Shown in pieces: positions 1 to 5,958 of a stretch of 6,745 bases of DNA. The position numbers and the translations under genes were made by a program. The notes under the pieces were generated by a model, which searched no databases, was not told the origin of the DNA, and worked only from the letters and a program-made list of their open reading frames with translations. Every line of letters starts with the position of its first letter. Position 1 is the stretch's first letter. Source of the DNA: Pyrinomonadaceae bacterium (lineage in GTDB: Bacteria; Acidobacteriota; Blastocatellia; Pyrinomonadales; Pyrinomonadaceae); NCBI GenBank assembly GCA_026786155.1, contig JAJAYR010000356.1:1-6745 (forward strand), in the 5' to 3' direction.

Positions 1-1
1 C

Positions 2-721
2 GGCAGACGCGACGAAACGCAGGTTGATTTGCTCAGGCAATGGCTCGCCGCCGGACTCGAACTCGGCAATCATACTTTTTCGCATTTGAGTATGAACAAA
101 ATTTCCCGTAAAAAATACGAGGCGGAAATTCTGCGCGGCGAGATTGTTACTAAAGAATTGCTGACGGCGAAAAATCAGCCAATTCGATATTTTCGCCACC
201 CGTATTTGATAACCGGCAGGAAATTATCAACCAAACGAAAACTGGCGGAGTTTCTGAAACGGCGCGATTATACAATCGCGCCCGTTACCTTCGACACCGA
301 CGATTACCTTTTCGCCCGCGCTTCGGACGTTGCCGCAACGCGCGGCGATGACGAAACAAAACGGCGCGTCGGCGCGGCTTACGTGCCGTATATGGAAAGC
401 AAAGCCGATTATTGGGAACGCCAATCGGTGAAATTATTCGGGCGCGAAATCAAACAAATCCTGCTCATTCACGCCAACTCGATAAACGCCGAACACCTCG
501 GCGATTTGATTCAAATGCTGAAGAATCGCGGCTATCAATTCATCACGCTCGACGAGGCTCTGCGGGACGAAGCGTATCAACTGCCGGATAATTTCACCGG
601 CGAATACGGGGTTTCGTGGCTGCACCGCTGGGCGTTCGACAAAGGCAGCGGCTACGTTTTGCCCGATGAGCCGCCAACGCCCGATTTTGTGCGGGCTGAA
701 GTCGAACGCGAATCAAAATGA
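2..721 (+). CDS. Polysaccharide deacetylase (NodB homology), 5' truncated by window edge
   Basis: The frame is open from base 2, so the start and the first NodB motif (the Asp-Asp motif) lie off the left edge; 239 residues are visible. Numbered from the first full codon, HTFSH at about 24-28 gives the two metal-binding histidines of motif 2. FRHPY at about 64-68 is motif 3 (RxPY), FDTDDY at about 97-102 is motif 4, and ILLIH ending at His157 is motif 5 with its catalytic-type histidine. Family knowledge: these are metal-dependent carbohydrate esterase 4 enzymes that remove N- or O-acetyl groups from peptidoglycan, chitin-like or exopolysaccharide substrates, usually in the envelope. Any signal peptide would be outside the window. 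An inserted helical stretch (about 105-150) separates motifs 4 and 5. The stop overlaps the next start as ATGA, so the two genes are probably translationally coupled. The first TTG at 29 is not the real start, because the frame and the fold both continue upstream. The substrate cannot be read from the sequence. Confidence 0.88.
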   Translation, partial: GRRDETQVDLLRQWLAAGLELGNHTFSHLSMNKISRKKYEAEILRGEIVTKELLTAKNQPIRYFRHPYLITGRKLSTKRKLAEFLKRRDYTIAPVTFDTDDYLFARASDVAATRGDDETKRRVGAAYVPYMESKADYWERQSVKLFGREIKQILLIHANSINAEHLGDLIQMLKNRGYQFITLDEALRDEAYQLPDNFTGEYGVSWLHRWAFDKGSGYVLPDEPPTPDFVRAEVERESK

Positions 722-1893
722 AAAACGCTGAAATCGTCATCATCGGCGGCGGCGTTATTGGCGCGAGCGTCGCTTATCATCTGACGAAACGCGGCGCGAA
801 AAAGGTTTTTATTTTAGAGCGCGAAAGCGGACAGGGAAAAGGCTCGACGGGCAAAGCGACGGGCGGCGTTCGCGCTCAATTTGAAACCGACATCAATATC
901 AAAATGTCGCTTTATTCGATTGATTTTTTTGAGAATTGGGATTTCGATTGCGAATATGAGCCGCGCGGATATTTATTTTTTGCGACCGATGAAAGACAGT
1001 TTGATTATTTAAAACGCAACGTCCGATTTCAGAAATCGCTCGGTGTGAAAGACGTTGAAATTGTTGACACGAAAACGATTGCGGAGATTTGCCCGATTCT
1101 AAATGTTTCCGATATTGTCGGTGGAACATTCGGCGGGCGCGACGGTTTTATCAATCCGCTTGCGGTGATGAACGGTTTTACGACGAAAGCGTTGGAACGC
1201 GGCGCGAAAATCGAGTTTGAAACGCAAGCGTTTTCAATCGAAACCGTTGGCGGAAAAGTCGTCGCCATCGAAACGAACAAAGGCAGAATCGAATGCGGAA
1301 AAGTAGTTCTGGCAACCGGCGCGTGGGCGCGTGAATTGGCGAAAACCGCCGAAATTGATTTGCCCGTCGCGCCGCAAAAACGGCAAATCGTCTGGGCGCA
1401 ATCACCAAGTAAATTGCCCGAAAATTTGCCGATGGTGATTGACATCGGCAGCGGTTTTCACTTTCGTCCGGCGCGTGATTTTATTGATAAATCGGCAAAT
1501 GACGATAACACCGAAGTTCTTTTTGCTTATCCCGATCCGAATGAACAATCATCTCTCGACACGAATTTTGACGAATCGTTTATCGAAAAAGTTTACGAAA
1601 AAGCAAAGCATCGTTCGCCGTTCCTGTTTGAAACACGGGTTATCAAAGAAAAATGCCGCGCCGGACTTTACGAAAATACGCCCGACCATCACGCAATTAT
1701 CGGCGATTGCGAAATCGAAAATTTATATTTCGCCAATGGTTTTTCAGGACACGGCGTAATGCACTCGCCCGCGACCGGACGCGCACTTTCGGAAATTATT
1801 TTGGACGGCAAAGCGAGTTTTTTAGATGTTTCGTGTTTGCGTTTGGAGAGATTTGCAAAGGGCGAACTGCTTCACGAAACGGCATTTATCTGA
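718..1893 (+). CDS. FAD-dependent oxidoreductase, DAO / sarcosine oxidase beta-like
   Basis: The 391-residue protein starts with a Rossmann dinucleotide fold: GGGVIG at 10-15 (GxGxxG) and Glu34 (ILERE) at the end of the second strand, which normally binds the ADP ribose of FAD. GSTGKATGGVRAQF at about 42-55 matches the second conserved flavin-contacting segment of the DAO family. The C-terminal GFSGHGVMHSPATGRA (about 341-356) is the family's closing FAD motif. Length is normal for sarcosine oxidase beta, glycine oxidase or DadA-type enzymes, which oxidise secondary amines or D-amino acids to imines and pass electrons to oxygen or quinone. No partner subunits (SoxA/D/G type) are nearby, so it may act alone; the substrate is unknown. 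The ATG shares bases with the preceding deacetylase stop, and I see no strong Shine-Dalgarno, which fits translational coupling. A short polar insertion (about 256-264) precedes the YPDP strand. Assignment to the family is firm; to a specific enzyme it is not. Confidence 0.9.
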   Translation: MKNAEIVIIGGGVIGASVAYHLTKRGAKKVFILERESGQGKGSTGKATGGVRAQFETDINIKMSLYSIDFFENWDFDCEYEPRGYLFFATDERQFDYLKRNVRFQKSLGVKDVEIVDTKTIAEICPILNVSDIVGGTFGGRDGFINPLAVMNGFTTKALERGAKIEFETQAFSIETVGGKVVAIETNKGRIECGKVVLATGAWARELAKTAEIDLPVAPQKRQIVWAQSPSKLPENLPMVIDIGSGFHFRPARDFIDKSANDDNTEVLFAYPDPNEQSSLDTNFDESFIEKVYEKAKHRSPFLFETRVIKEKCRAGLYENTPDHHAIIGDCEIENLYFANGFSGHGVMHSPATGRALSEIILDGKASFLDVSCLRLERFAKGELLHETAFI

Positions 1894-1899
1894 TTTTTA

Positions 1900-2003
1900 A
1901 CCACATAGGAACACAGGAACATAGAAAACATAGGAAGAGGAAAAGAAGATTGGTTTTAATTTTTTTTCTCTCAAAAACTCTGTGTTCTATGTTTCTGTGT
2001 GGT
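1900..2003. repeat. Imperfect inverted repeat, AACAYAGR-type units (hairpin 1)
   Basis: The left arm starts ACCACATAGGAACACAGG at 1900 and continues to about 1933. The right arm (about 1978-2003) is its reverse complement with a few transitions and one indel, ending TCTGTGTGGT. Several of the differences become G-U pairs in a plus-strand transcript. Both arms are made of about 8-base AACAYAGR-like units. It fills nearly all the space between the oxidoreductase stop (6 bases before) and the amidohydrolase start (11 bases after). It is bordered by ATTTTTA (1893-1899) and ATTTTTTA (2006-2013), a possible target-site duplication. The T-run after the right arm could also make it a weak terminator or attenuator in the plus direction. 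Confidence 0.8.
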
Positions 2004-2014
2004 AAATTTTTTAT

Positions 2015-2959
2015 ATGAAGACAGCACTAATCCACCATCCGATTTATCAAAAGCACGACACCGGAATCGGGCATCCCGAAACGGCGCGGCGTTGTGAAGT
2101 CGTGATGAACGCGCTTCAAACGGATAAAAAATTGTGGGAATCGCTCGATGTTTCACAGGCTGAACCGGCTTCCAAAGGTTTGATTCTGGCTGCCCATACG
2201 AAGGAACATTTTAAGCGCGTCGAGGGCGCGTTTGAAAACGGCGTGGAAAATCTCGATGCCGACACGATAATCTCGATGCACTCGTTTGACGCGGCGATGA
2301 CGGCGGCGGGCGGCGCGTGTCGGGCGGTTGATTTGGTGATGTCGGGCGCAGTGAGAAACGCTTTTTGCGCGTCGCGTCCGCCGGGACACCACGCGACGAG
2401 CGAACACGCGATGGGTTTTTGTTTGTTCAATAACGCGGCGATTGCGGCGCGTTACGCGCAGAATAAATTTAAGGAAATCGAGCGCGTCGCCGTCGTTGAT
2501 TGGGACGTGCATCACGGCAACGGTACGCAGGGAATTTTTTTCGACGACCCGACCGTTTTCTTTTTTTCGATGCACCAGTATCCGTGGTATCCGGGCAGCG
2601 GTTCGCGCGGCGAAACCGGATTCGGGCGCGGCAAAGATTACACTTTGAATGTTCCGGTCAAAGCGAAAACTCCGGCGAAGGAACAACTGCGAATGTTCGA
2701 TAATGCGCTGAATGACATTCGCCGCAATTTCACGCCGGATTTGATAATTATTTCCGCCGGTTTCGACGCGCACGAAACCGACCCGCTCGGACAATTGAAA
2801 TTACTCGACGAAGATTTTGTAAAGATGACGAAAACCGTTAAAAACTGGGCAAATGAAGTTTGCGGCGGGCGCGTCGTATCGTGTCTGGAAGGCGGTTATA
2901 ATCTCGAAACTTTGGGTGCCACCGTCAAATCTCACGTCGCCGAATTGAACCGCGATTGA
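2015..2959 (+). CDS. Histone deacetylase family protein (acetylpolyamine amidohydrolase / AcuC-like)
   Basis: The 314-residue single-domain protein has the complete class I/II arginase-deacetylase active site. His125-His126 in RPPGHHA are the charge-relay pair. Asp164 and His166 in DWDVHHGNGT and Asp251 in SAGFDAH are the zinc ligands, and Tyr295 in LEGGY is the transition-state tyrosine. Family knowledge: bacterial members hydrolyse acetyl-amide bonds of acetylated polyamines, acetyl-lysine in proteins (AcuC acting on acetyl-CoA synthetase) or other small acyl-amides in the cytosol. GIGHPETARR at 17-26 and SMHQYPWYPGSG at 185-196 (loop lining the tunnel) resemble class II HDAC-like prokaryotic enzymes more than AcuC, which has a different loop, but I cannot decide the substrate. 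No acs or polyamine gene is adjacent. The ATG at 2015 has no Shine-Dalgarno; the inverted repeat ends 11 bases upstream, so the 5' untranslated region is probably the repeat itself. Confidence 0.93.
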   Translation: MKTALIHHPIYQKHDTGIGHPETARRCEVVMNALQTDKKLWESLDVSQAEPASKGLILAAHTKEHFKRVEGAFENGVENLDADTIISMHSFDAAMTAAGGACRAVDLVMSGAVRNAFCASRPPGHHATSEHAMGFCLFNNAAIAARYAQNKFKEIERVAVVDWDVHHGNGTQGIFFDDPTVFFFSMHQYPWYPGSGSRGETGFGRGKDYTLNVPVKAKTPAKEQLRMFDNALNDIRRNFTPDLIIISAGFDAHETDPLGQLKLLDEDFVKMTKTVKNWANEVCGGRVVSCLEGGYNLETLGATVKSHVAELNRD

Positions 2960-3030
2960 AGGCGGAAATTCGATTAGTAAATTGAGTTTTTTGTGATAAA
3001 CTTCTCGCCGTCAATAGAAAAAAACTTTTG

Positions 3031-3035
3031 AGGAG
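3031..3035 (+). promoter_or_regulatory. Shine-Dalgarno AGGAG of the zinc-ribbon gene
   Basis: AGGAG lies 8 bases before the ATG at 3044. It is the only textbook ribosome binding site in the window and fixes the start at 3044 rather than the out-of-frame ATG at 3039. Confidence 0.75.
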
Positions 3036-3043
3036 AAAATGCG

Positions 3044-3325
3044 ATGCCGGACTTGGAAATGCCGTGTGTGCAGTGCAAAGACGTTTTTCTTTTTACGGAA
3101 AAAGAACAGCAGATTTTTTATCAACGAAATATGCCGCCGCCGCAGCGGTGTTTAAGATGCCGGTCGAAAAAAGCGGTGAGCGGCGAAAATGCGCCGACCC
3201 GATTCGAGATGGTTTGCGACAATTGCGGCAGACACGACCACGTTCCTTTTCAGCCGAAAGTCGGACGCTCGGTTTTGTGCAAAGATTGTTTTCAGGCAAG
3301 CAAATCGCGCCTTCGCGTCGCTTAA
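3044..3325 (+). CDS. Small double zinc-ribbon protein
   Basis: This 93-residue basic protein has eight cysteines in two four-cysteine sets: Cys8/Cys11 with Cys36/Cys39, and Cys58/Cys61 with Cys79/Cys82. The first half (CVQC-KDVFLFTEKEQQIFY-RCLRCR) resembles the 'probable zinc-ribbon' domain found in many small bacterial proteins, in which the segment between the CxxC pairs carries an F-x-F-T-x-x-E-Q motif. The second half (CDNCGR...VPFQPKVGRSVLCKDCF) is the separate CxxC...CKDCF ribbon often seen at the end of the same small proteins. Such proteins are presumed nucleic-acid or protein-binding, with no established reaction; I do not assign a role. It has its own strong ribosome binding site and an 84-base upstream gap, unlike its neighbours, so it may be independently transcribed, though I see no convincing promoter. 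It is followed 8 bases later by hairpin 2. The annotation as a real gene rests on motif conservation and the ribosome binding site. Confidence 0.88.
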   Translation: MPDLEMPCVQCKDVFLFTEKEQQIFYQRNMPPPQRCLRCRSKKAVSGENAPTRFEMVCDNCGRHDHVPFQPKVGRSVLCKDCFQASKSRLRVA

Positions 3326-3333
3326 AAAAATTA

Positions 3334-3418
3334 GCCACAGAGAACACAGAATTCACCGAGAGAAATAAAACAGATGTTTTAAACTCAAATTCTCTGTGAA
3401 CTCTGTGTTCTCTGTGGC
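3334..3418. repeat. Inverted repeat, CACAGAGAA-type units, with flanking direct repeats (hairpin 2)
   Basis: The left arm begins GCCACAGAGAACACAGA at 3334. The right arm ends with its exact 17-base reverse complement at 3418, and similarity extends to 3364 and 3390 with a mismatch and a gap. The centre (3365-3389) is AT-rich. The element is flanked by the identical 10-mer AAAAAAATTA at 3324-3333 and 3421-3430, which looks like a target-site duplication, though A-runs make chance possible. The right copy of the 10-mer ends on the A of the next gene's ATG. On the minus strand the hairpin is followed by a T-run, so it could terminate antisense transcription. The CCACAGAGAACACAGAG motif is a widespread dispersed intergenic repeat in environmental bacterial genomes (from general knowledge). 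Confidence 0.88.
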
Positions 3419-3429
3419 AAAAAAAAATT

Positions 3430-4224
3430 ATGTCATTTGAAACAGTCAAATATGAAACAGTCGAATCGGTGGCGATTATCACGATGAATCGTCCCGAAGC
3501 CTTGAACGCGCTTTCGCTTCAATTAACCGTAGATTTGCGCTCGGCGATTGAAAAAGCGATTGAAGATAAAGCGCGGGCAGTCGTTTTGACCGGCGAAGGA
3601 CGCGCGTTTTGTTCGGGCGGCGATTTGCGCGAGATGCAGACGATGTGGCAAAAAGAAGGCAGAATCGAAGCGTTTTTGGAAGCACCGTTAAAAGCCCTGC
3701 ACGATTTGATTCGGCTGATTCGGGAAACGCCGATTCCGTTCGTTGCCGCCGTGCAAGGCGTTTGCGCGGGCGCGGGAACGAACATTGCATTGGCTTGCGA
3801 TTTGGTTTTCGCGGCGGAGAACGCGAGTTTTAATGAAGCGTTCGTGCGAATCGGTTTATCGCCCGACTGCGGCGGCAGTTTCTTTTTGCCCAGAGCCGTC
3901 GGCGAAAAACTCGCGGCGGAAATGATGATGACCGGCGCAACCGTTTCCGCCGAACGCGCCGCAAACATCGGAATGATAAACCGCGTCGTTTCAGCCGAAA
4001 ATTTGATGACGGAAACTTTGCAGATGGCAGGCAAACTCGCCCTTGCGCCGACTGCTTCAATCGGACGAATCAAGCAAATGCTCAACGCCTCGTTTTCAAG
4101 TGATTTGGCGCAGCAACTTGATTTGGAACATCGTCTGCAAATCGAATCGGGCAAAGGCAGCGACTTTAAAGAAGGCGTAACCGCATTTTTTGAAAAACGT
4201 CAGCCGAATTTCACAGGCAGTTGA
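3430..4224 (+). CDS. Enoyl-CoA hydratase/isomerase family protein, PaaG-like
   Basis: This 264-residue crotonase-fold protein is of typical length. NRPEALNAL (20-28) and AFCSGGDL (59-66) form the CoA-binding and first oxyanion-hole segment, and GVCAGAGTNIALACDL (110-125) the second. The two glutamates of true hydratases are absent: the positions aligning with crotonase Glu144 and Glu164 are Asn118 and Phe138. Instead Asp146 in GLSPDCGGSFFLPR matches the catalytic aspartate of E. coli PaaG (LIPDCGGT), and the C-terminus (EGVTAFFEKRQPNFTG) also matches PaaG. PaaG isomerises ring-1,2-epoxyphenylacetyl-CoA to the oxepin and also moves double bonds in enoyl-CoAs, so isomerase activity is more likely than hydration. 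None of the other paa genes is here, so a role in phenylacetate breakdown is not supported by context; a general 2,3/3,4-enoyl-CoA isomerase role is equally possible. There is no visible Shine-Dalgarno: hairpin 2 ends 11 bases before the ATG. A terminator follows. Confidence 0.92.
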   Translation: MSFETVKYETVESVAIITMNRPEALNALSLQLTVDLRSAIEKAIEDKARAVVLTGEGRAFCSGGDLREMQTMWQKEGRIEAFLEAPLKALHDLIRLIRETPIPFVAAVQGVCAGAGTNIALACDLVFAAENASFNEAFVRIGLSPDCGGSFFLPRAVGEKLAAEMMMTGATVSAERAANIGMINRVVSAENLMTETLQMAGKLALAPTASIGRIKQMLNASFSSDLAQQLDLEHRLQIESGKGSDFKEGVTAFFEKRQPNFTGS

Positions 4225-4247
4225 TAAATTTTAATTTGGAAAGGTTG

Positions 4248-4285
4248 AAAGCTGTCGGGTTTCAAACCTGACGGCTTTTCTATTT
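4248..4285 (+). terminator. Rho-independent terminator after the PaaG-like gene
   Basis: AAAGCTGTCGGGTTT (4248-4262) pairs with AAACCTGACGGCTTT (4264-4278). With two G-U pairs the two arms are fully complementary, closing on a small loop around TTCAA, and TTTTCTATTT follows. It lies 24 bases after the stop codon and ends the upstream transcription unit, so the MFS gene needs its own promoter. Confidence 0.85.
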
Positions 4286-4290
4286 GGTCA

Positions 4291-4388
4291 TTCGTCCTTT
4301 GTCCTTCGTCCTTTGCCTTTTGCGCTTAAACTCATTTCTGAATTTTCGCTCATTTGCAAAGGACAAAGGACAAAGGACAAAGGACGAA
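4291..4388. repeat. Inverted repeat with tandem AAAGGAC heptamers (hairpin 3)
   Basis: The left arm (4291-4316) is three TCCTTTG-type heptamers starting TTCGTCCTTTG. The right arm (4356-4388) is four AAAGGAC heptamers ending GGACGAA. The arms are reverse complements apart from one extra unit and a T/C change. The AT-rich centre is 4317-4355. The sequence differs from hairpins 1 and 2 but the design and position are the same. The right arm supplies the ribosome binding site of the following gene, and the frame stays open back through the whole repeat to a TTG at 4284. Confidence 0.85.
4379..4384 (+). promoter_or_regulatory. Shine-Dalgarno AAAGGA of the MFS gene, located in the repeat arm
   Basis: AAAGGA sits 7 bases before ATG 4392 and is part of the last AAAGGAC heptamer of hairpin 3. 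This sets the start at 4392 instead of the TTG at 4284, whose 36 extra residues are only translated repeat. If the hairpin forms in the mRNA, it would hide this site. Confidence 0.6.
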
Positions 4389-4391
4389 CTT

Positions 4392-5747
4392 ATGAATTCA
4401 ACTTACGCGCAATTGCTAAAAGGCAATCGCAATTTCCGCAATTTGCTTTGGGGACAAGTGGTTTCGGAACTCGGCAACTGGTTTAACTTTATCGCGGGCT
4501 TAGGTTTGGTGCGGCTGGTGTCCGACGCTTCACCGGCGGCGGCGGGAATTTTATTTGCTTGCCGACTTTTGCCGTTCGCGGTTTTTTCGCCGATTGCCGG
4601 AACTTTCGTTGACCGTTTTTCGCGGCGGCAGGTGATGATTTGGTCGGATATTTCCCGCGTCTTCGTGGCACTCGCTTTTTTACTGGTAACGAGCGCGGAA
4701 AATCTTTGGATTGCCTACGTCGCCACAATTCTGATTTCGGTTATCGGCGCGTTTTTTGAAGGCGCGAAAAATGCGACGACACCGAATCTGACGGGCAAAG
4801 AAGGACTGCTCGCGGGAACGGCTCTGATGTTTTCGTCGAGGTTTTTGCTGATGGCGGTCGGTTCGGCTCTCGGCGGTTGGGCGGCGGCGATTTTCGGTTA
4901 CAAAATCGCCTTTATTATCAACGCCGCGTCGTTTGCGATTTCGGCTTATTCGATCTGGCTGATTCCCGAAGCGGCGACGCGCGAAGGCGCGGAAGGAGAG
5001 AACGGGAGAAAAGGAGAAAAAGAGAAAAGGAGCGGAGGAGCCGAGGAGATTTTGGACGCGCCCGCTTTGGTTGGCGCGACTCCTGACATCGAATTTAAAA
5101 AGCCGGAACGCGAATCTTTTATTACCGAATTAAAAGAAGGTTTTCGCTACACAATCGAAAATCATTTCGCGTTGACGATTTTGATAATGAACATTATTTG
5201 GGCGACGGGCGGCGGCGCGATTAACGTCGTTTTCGAGCGAATGGGCGGCATCGTGTTCGCCGGACGCGAAAGTTGGAATCCCGATTTAGCCGTCGCCCTT
5301 TTGTGGACGGCGAGCGGTTTCGGGCTTTTTCTGGGAATGATGATTGCACATCGCACGTCCGATTTGCTCGACCGCCGGAACAATCACACGGCATTTATCG
5401 GCTGGTCTTTGCTCGTCCACGGCGTTTTGTTTTCCGTCGCCGGACTGATGCCGAATTTGTGGCTGTTCGCATTTTTTACCTTCATTTCGCGGGCGATTGT
5501 CGGCGTGGAATACGCCGTGCAGGAAACAATGTTTCAGCGCAGTTTGCCGGATTATATTCGCGGACGCATTTCAACGCTCGACCGCGGCGCGGAAATGACG
5601 ATTTTCGGTTTGTCGAGTTATTTTGCGAGTTTAGCAATATACAAAATCACGCCGGAAAGTCTGACGATAATTTCGGGCATTTTATCGGCGAGCGCGGGCG
5701 CGGTGTGGTTTGTCAGGCAAAGGACAAATTCAAAATTTGAGATTTAA
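4392..5747 (+). CDS. MFS transporter, EntS / MFS_3-like exporter
   Basis: The 451-residue inner-membrane protein has about 10-12 hydrophobic segments in two halves. NRNFRNLLWGQVVSELGNWF at the N-terminus, and GTFVDRFSRRQVMIWSD after TM2 (the MFS motif A, GxxxDRxxRR), are typical of the MFS_3/EntS branch, which exports siderophores, macrolides or other small molecules by proton antiport. The substrate is unknown, and no siderophore genes are adjacent. Between the two halves, residues about 200-235 form a charged cytosolic loop rich in Gly, Glu, Lys and Arg (EGAEGENGRKGEKEKRSGG), encoded by a purine-only-like run. It lies in the central loop, so it should be tolerated. The start at 4392 is chosen over TTG 4284 because a ribosome binding site precedes it and the extra N-terminus is repeat. 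The last six codons and the stop fall in the AT palindrome at 5726-5773, so the original C-terminus may have been replaced by NSKFEI. Confidence 0.9.
   Translation: MNSTYAQLLKGNRNFRNLLWGQVVSELGNWFNFIAGLGLVRLVSDASPAAAGILFACRLLPFAVFSPIAGTFVDRFSRRQVMIWSDISRVFVALAFLLVTSAENLWIAYVATILISVIGAFFEGAKNATTPNLTGKEGLLAGTALMFSSRFLLMAVGSALGGWAAAIFGYKIAFIINAASFAISAYSIWLIPEAATREGAEGENGRKGEKEKRSGGAEEILDAPALVGATPDIEFKKPERESFITELKEGFRYTIENHFALTILIMNIIWATGGGAINVVFERMGGIVFAGRESWNPDLAVALLWTASGFGLFLGMMIAHRTSDLLDRRNNHTAFIGWSLLVHGVLFSVAGLMPNLWLFAFFTFISRAIVGVEYAVQETMFQRSLPDYIRGRISTLDRGAEMTIFGLSSYFASLAIYKITPESLTIISGILSASAGAVWFVRQRTNSKFEI
4994..5050 (+). repeat. Purine-rich low-complexity run inside the MFS gene
   Basis: The run is almost purely A and G on the plus strand, built from GGAGAGAAC, GGGAGAAAA and GGAGAAAAA-like units. 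It is in frame and codes for the Glu/Lys/Arg/Gly-rich part of the central cytosolic loop. It resembles a single arm of the hairpin repeats, without an opposing pyrimidine arm. Confidence 0.7.
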
Positions 5748-5773
5748 GATTATAAATTTTGAATCTTGAATTT
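5726..5773. repeat. AT-rich palindrome at the convergent gene junction (hairpin 4)
   Basis: ATTCAAAATTT (5728-5738) and AAATTTTGAAT (5754-5764) are perfect 11-base inverted repeats. Outer AAATTCAA and TTGAATTT extend the symmetry with an offset. The whole is AAATTTGA-like units. It contains the last codons and TAA of the plus-strand MFS gene (5745-5747) and overlaps the TAA of the minus-strand hicA gene (5772-5774). It has too little G+C for a strong intrinsic terminator, but as a symmetric hairpin with T and A runs it could work weakly in both directions. Confidence 0.7.
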
Positions 5774-5957
5774 ATAGTCGCGGGATTTCCAAATCGCCGC
5801 AAATCTTTTTGACTAAAAATTCCTTGACTTCACGATGGCGCGGAATCGCCGTCATTCTTCCGGTGCGCGAATTTTTGTAAATCGTATGATTTTCGCCTTT
5901 GCGGATGAAAATGCAGTCGTGTTTTTCTAAATGGCGCAGCAAGTCGGTTCGTTTCAT
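5772..5957 (-). CDS. hicA: HicA-family mRNA interferase toxin
   Basis: This 61-residue protein has the compact dsRBD-like HicA (YcfA) fold. The N-terminal KRTDLLRHLEKHDC is helix 1. GENHTIY (21-27) holds the catalytic-type His24, and IPRH (38-41) with the C-terminal KKICGDLEI helix completes the family signature. Family knowledge: HicA cleaves mRNA and tmRNA independently of ribosomes and is neutralised by HicB. Length is normal. It starts one base after the hicB stop (TAAAATG), so the two are co-translated in antitoxin-first order. No mutations of key residues are seen, so it may be active. It converges on the MFS gene, and its stop lies in the shared palindrome. Confidence 0.9.
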   Translation of the reverse strand: MKRTDLLRHLEKHDCIFIRKGENHTIYKNSRTGRMTAIPRHREVKEFLVKKICGDLEIPRL

Positions 5958-5958
5958 T

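Noticed and set aside
2153..2794. 213-codon minus-strand open frame inside the deacetylase-family gene
   Set aside because: It is Arg/His-rich, has no recognisable motif, and is opposite a gene with a complete active site; it is a shadow caused by codon bias.
2956..3000. Possible promoter (TTGAAG or TTGAGT with GATAAA) before the zinc-ribbon gene
   Set aside because: The spacings between the candidate boxes do not fit a sigma-70 promoter (7 or more than 30 bases), so I do not list it.
1900..3418. CRISPR array
   Set aside because: The repeats are paired inverted arms in separate gaps, with no regularly spaced direct repeats and spacers, and no cas genes.
3519..4154. 211-codon minus-strand open frame opposite the PaaG-like gene
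   Set aside because: It has no family features and low-quality composition; it is a mirror of the real coding frame.
4284..4391. N-terminal extension of the MFS protein from TTG 4284
   Set aside because: These 36 codons are only the translated hairpin repeat. The ATG at 4392 has an AAAGGA ribosome binding site at 7 bases and begins the typical MFS N-terminus.
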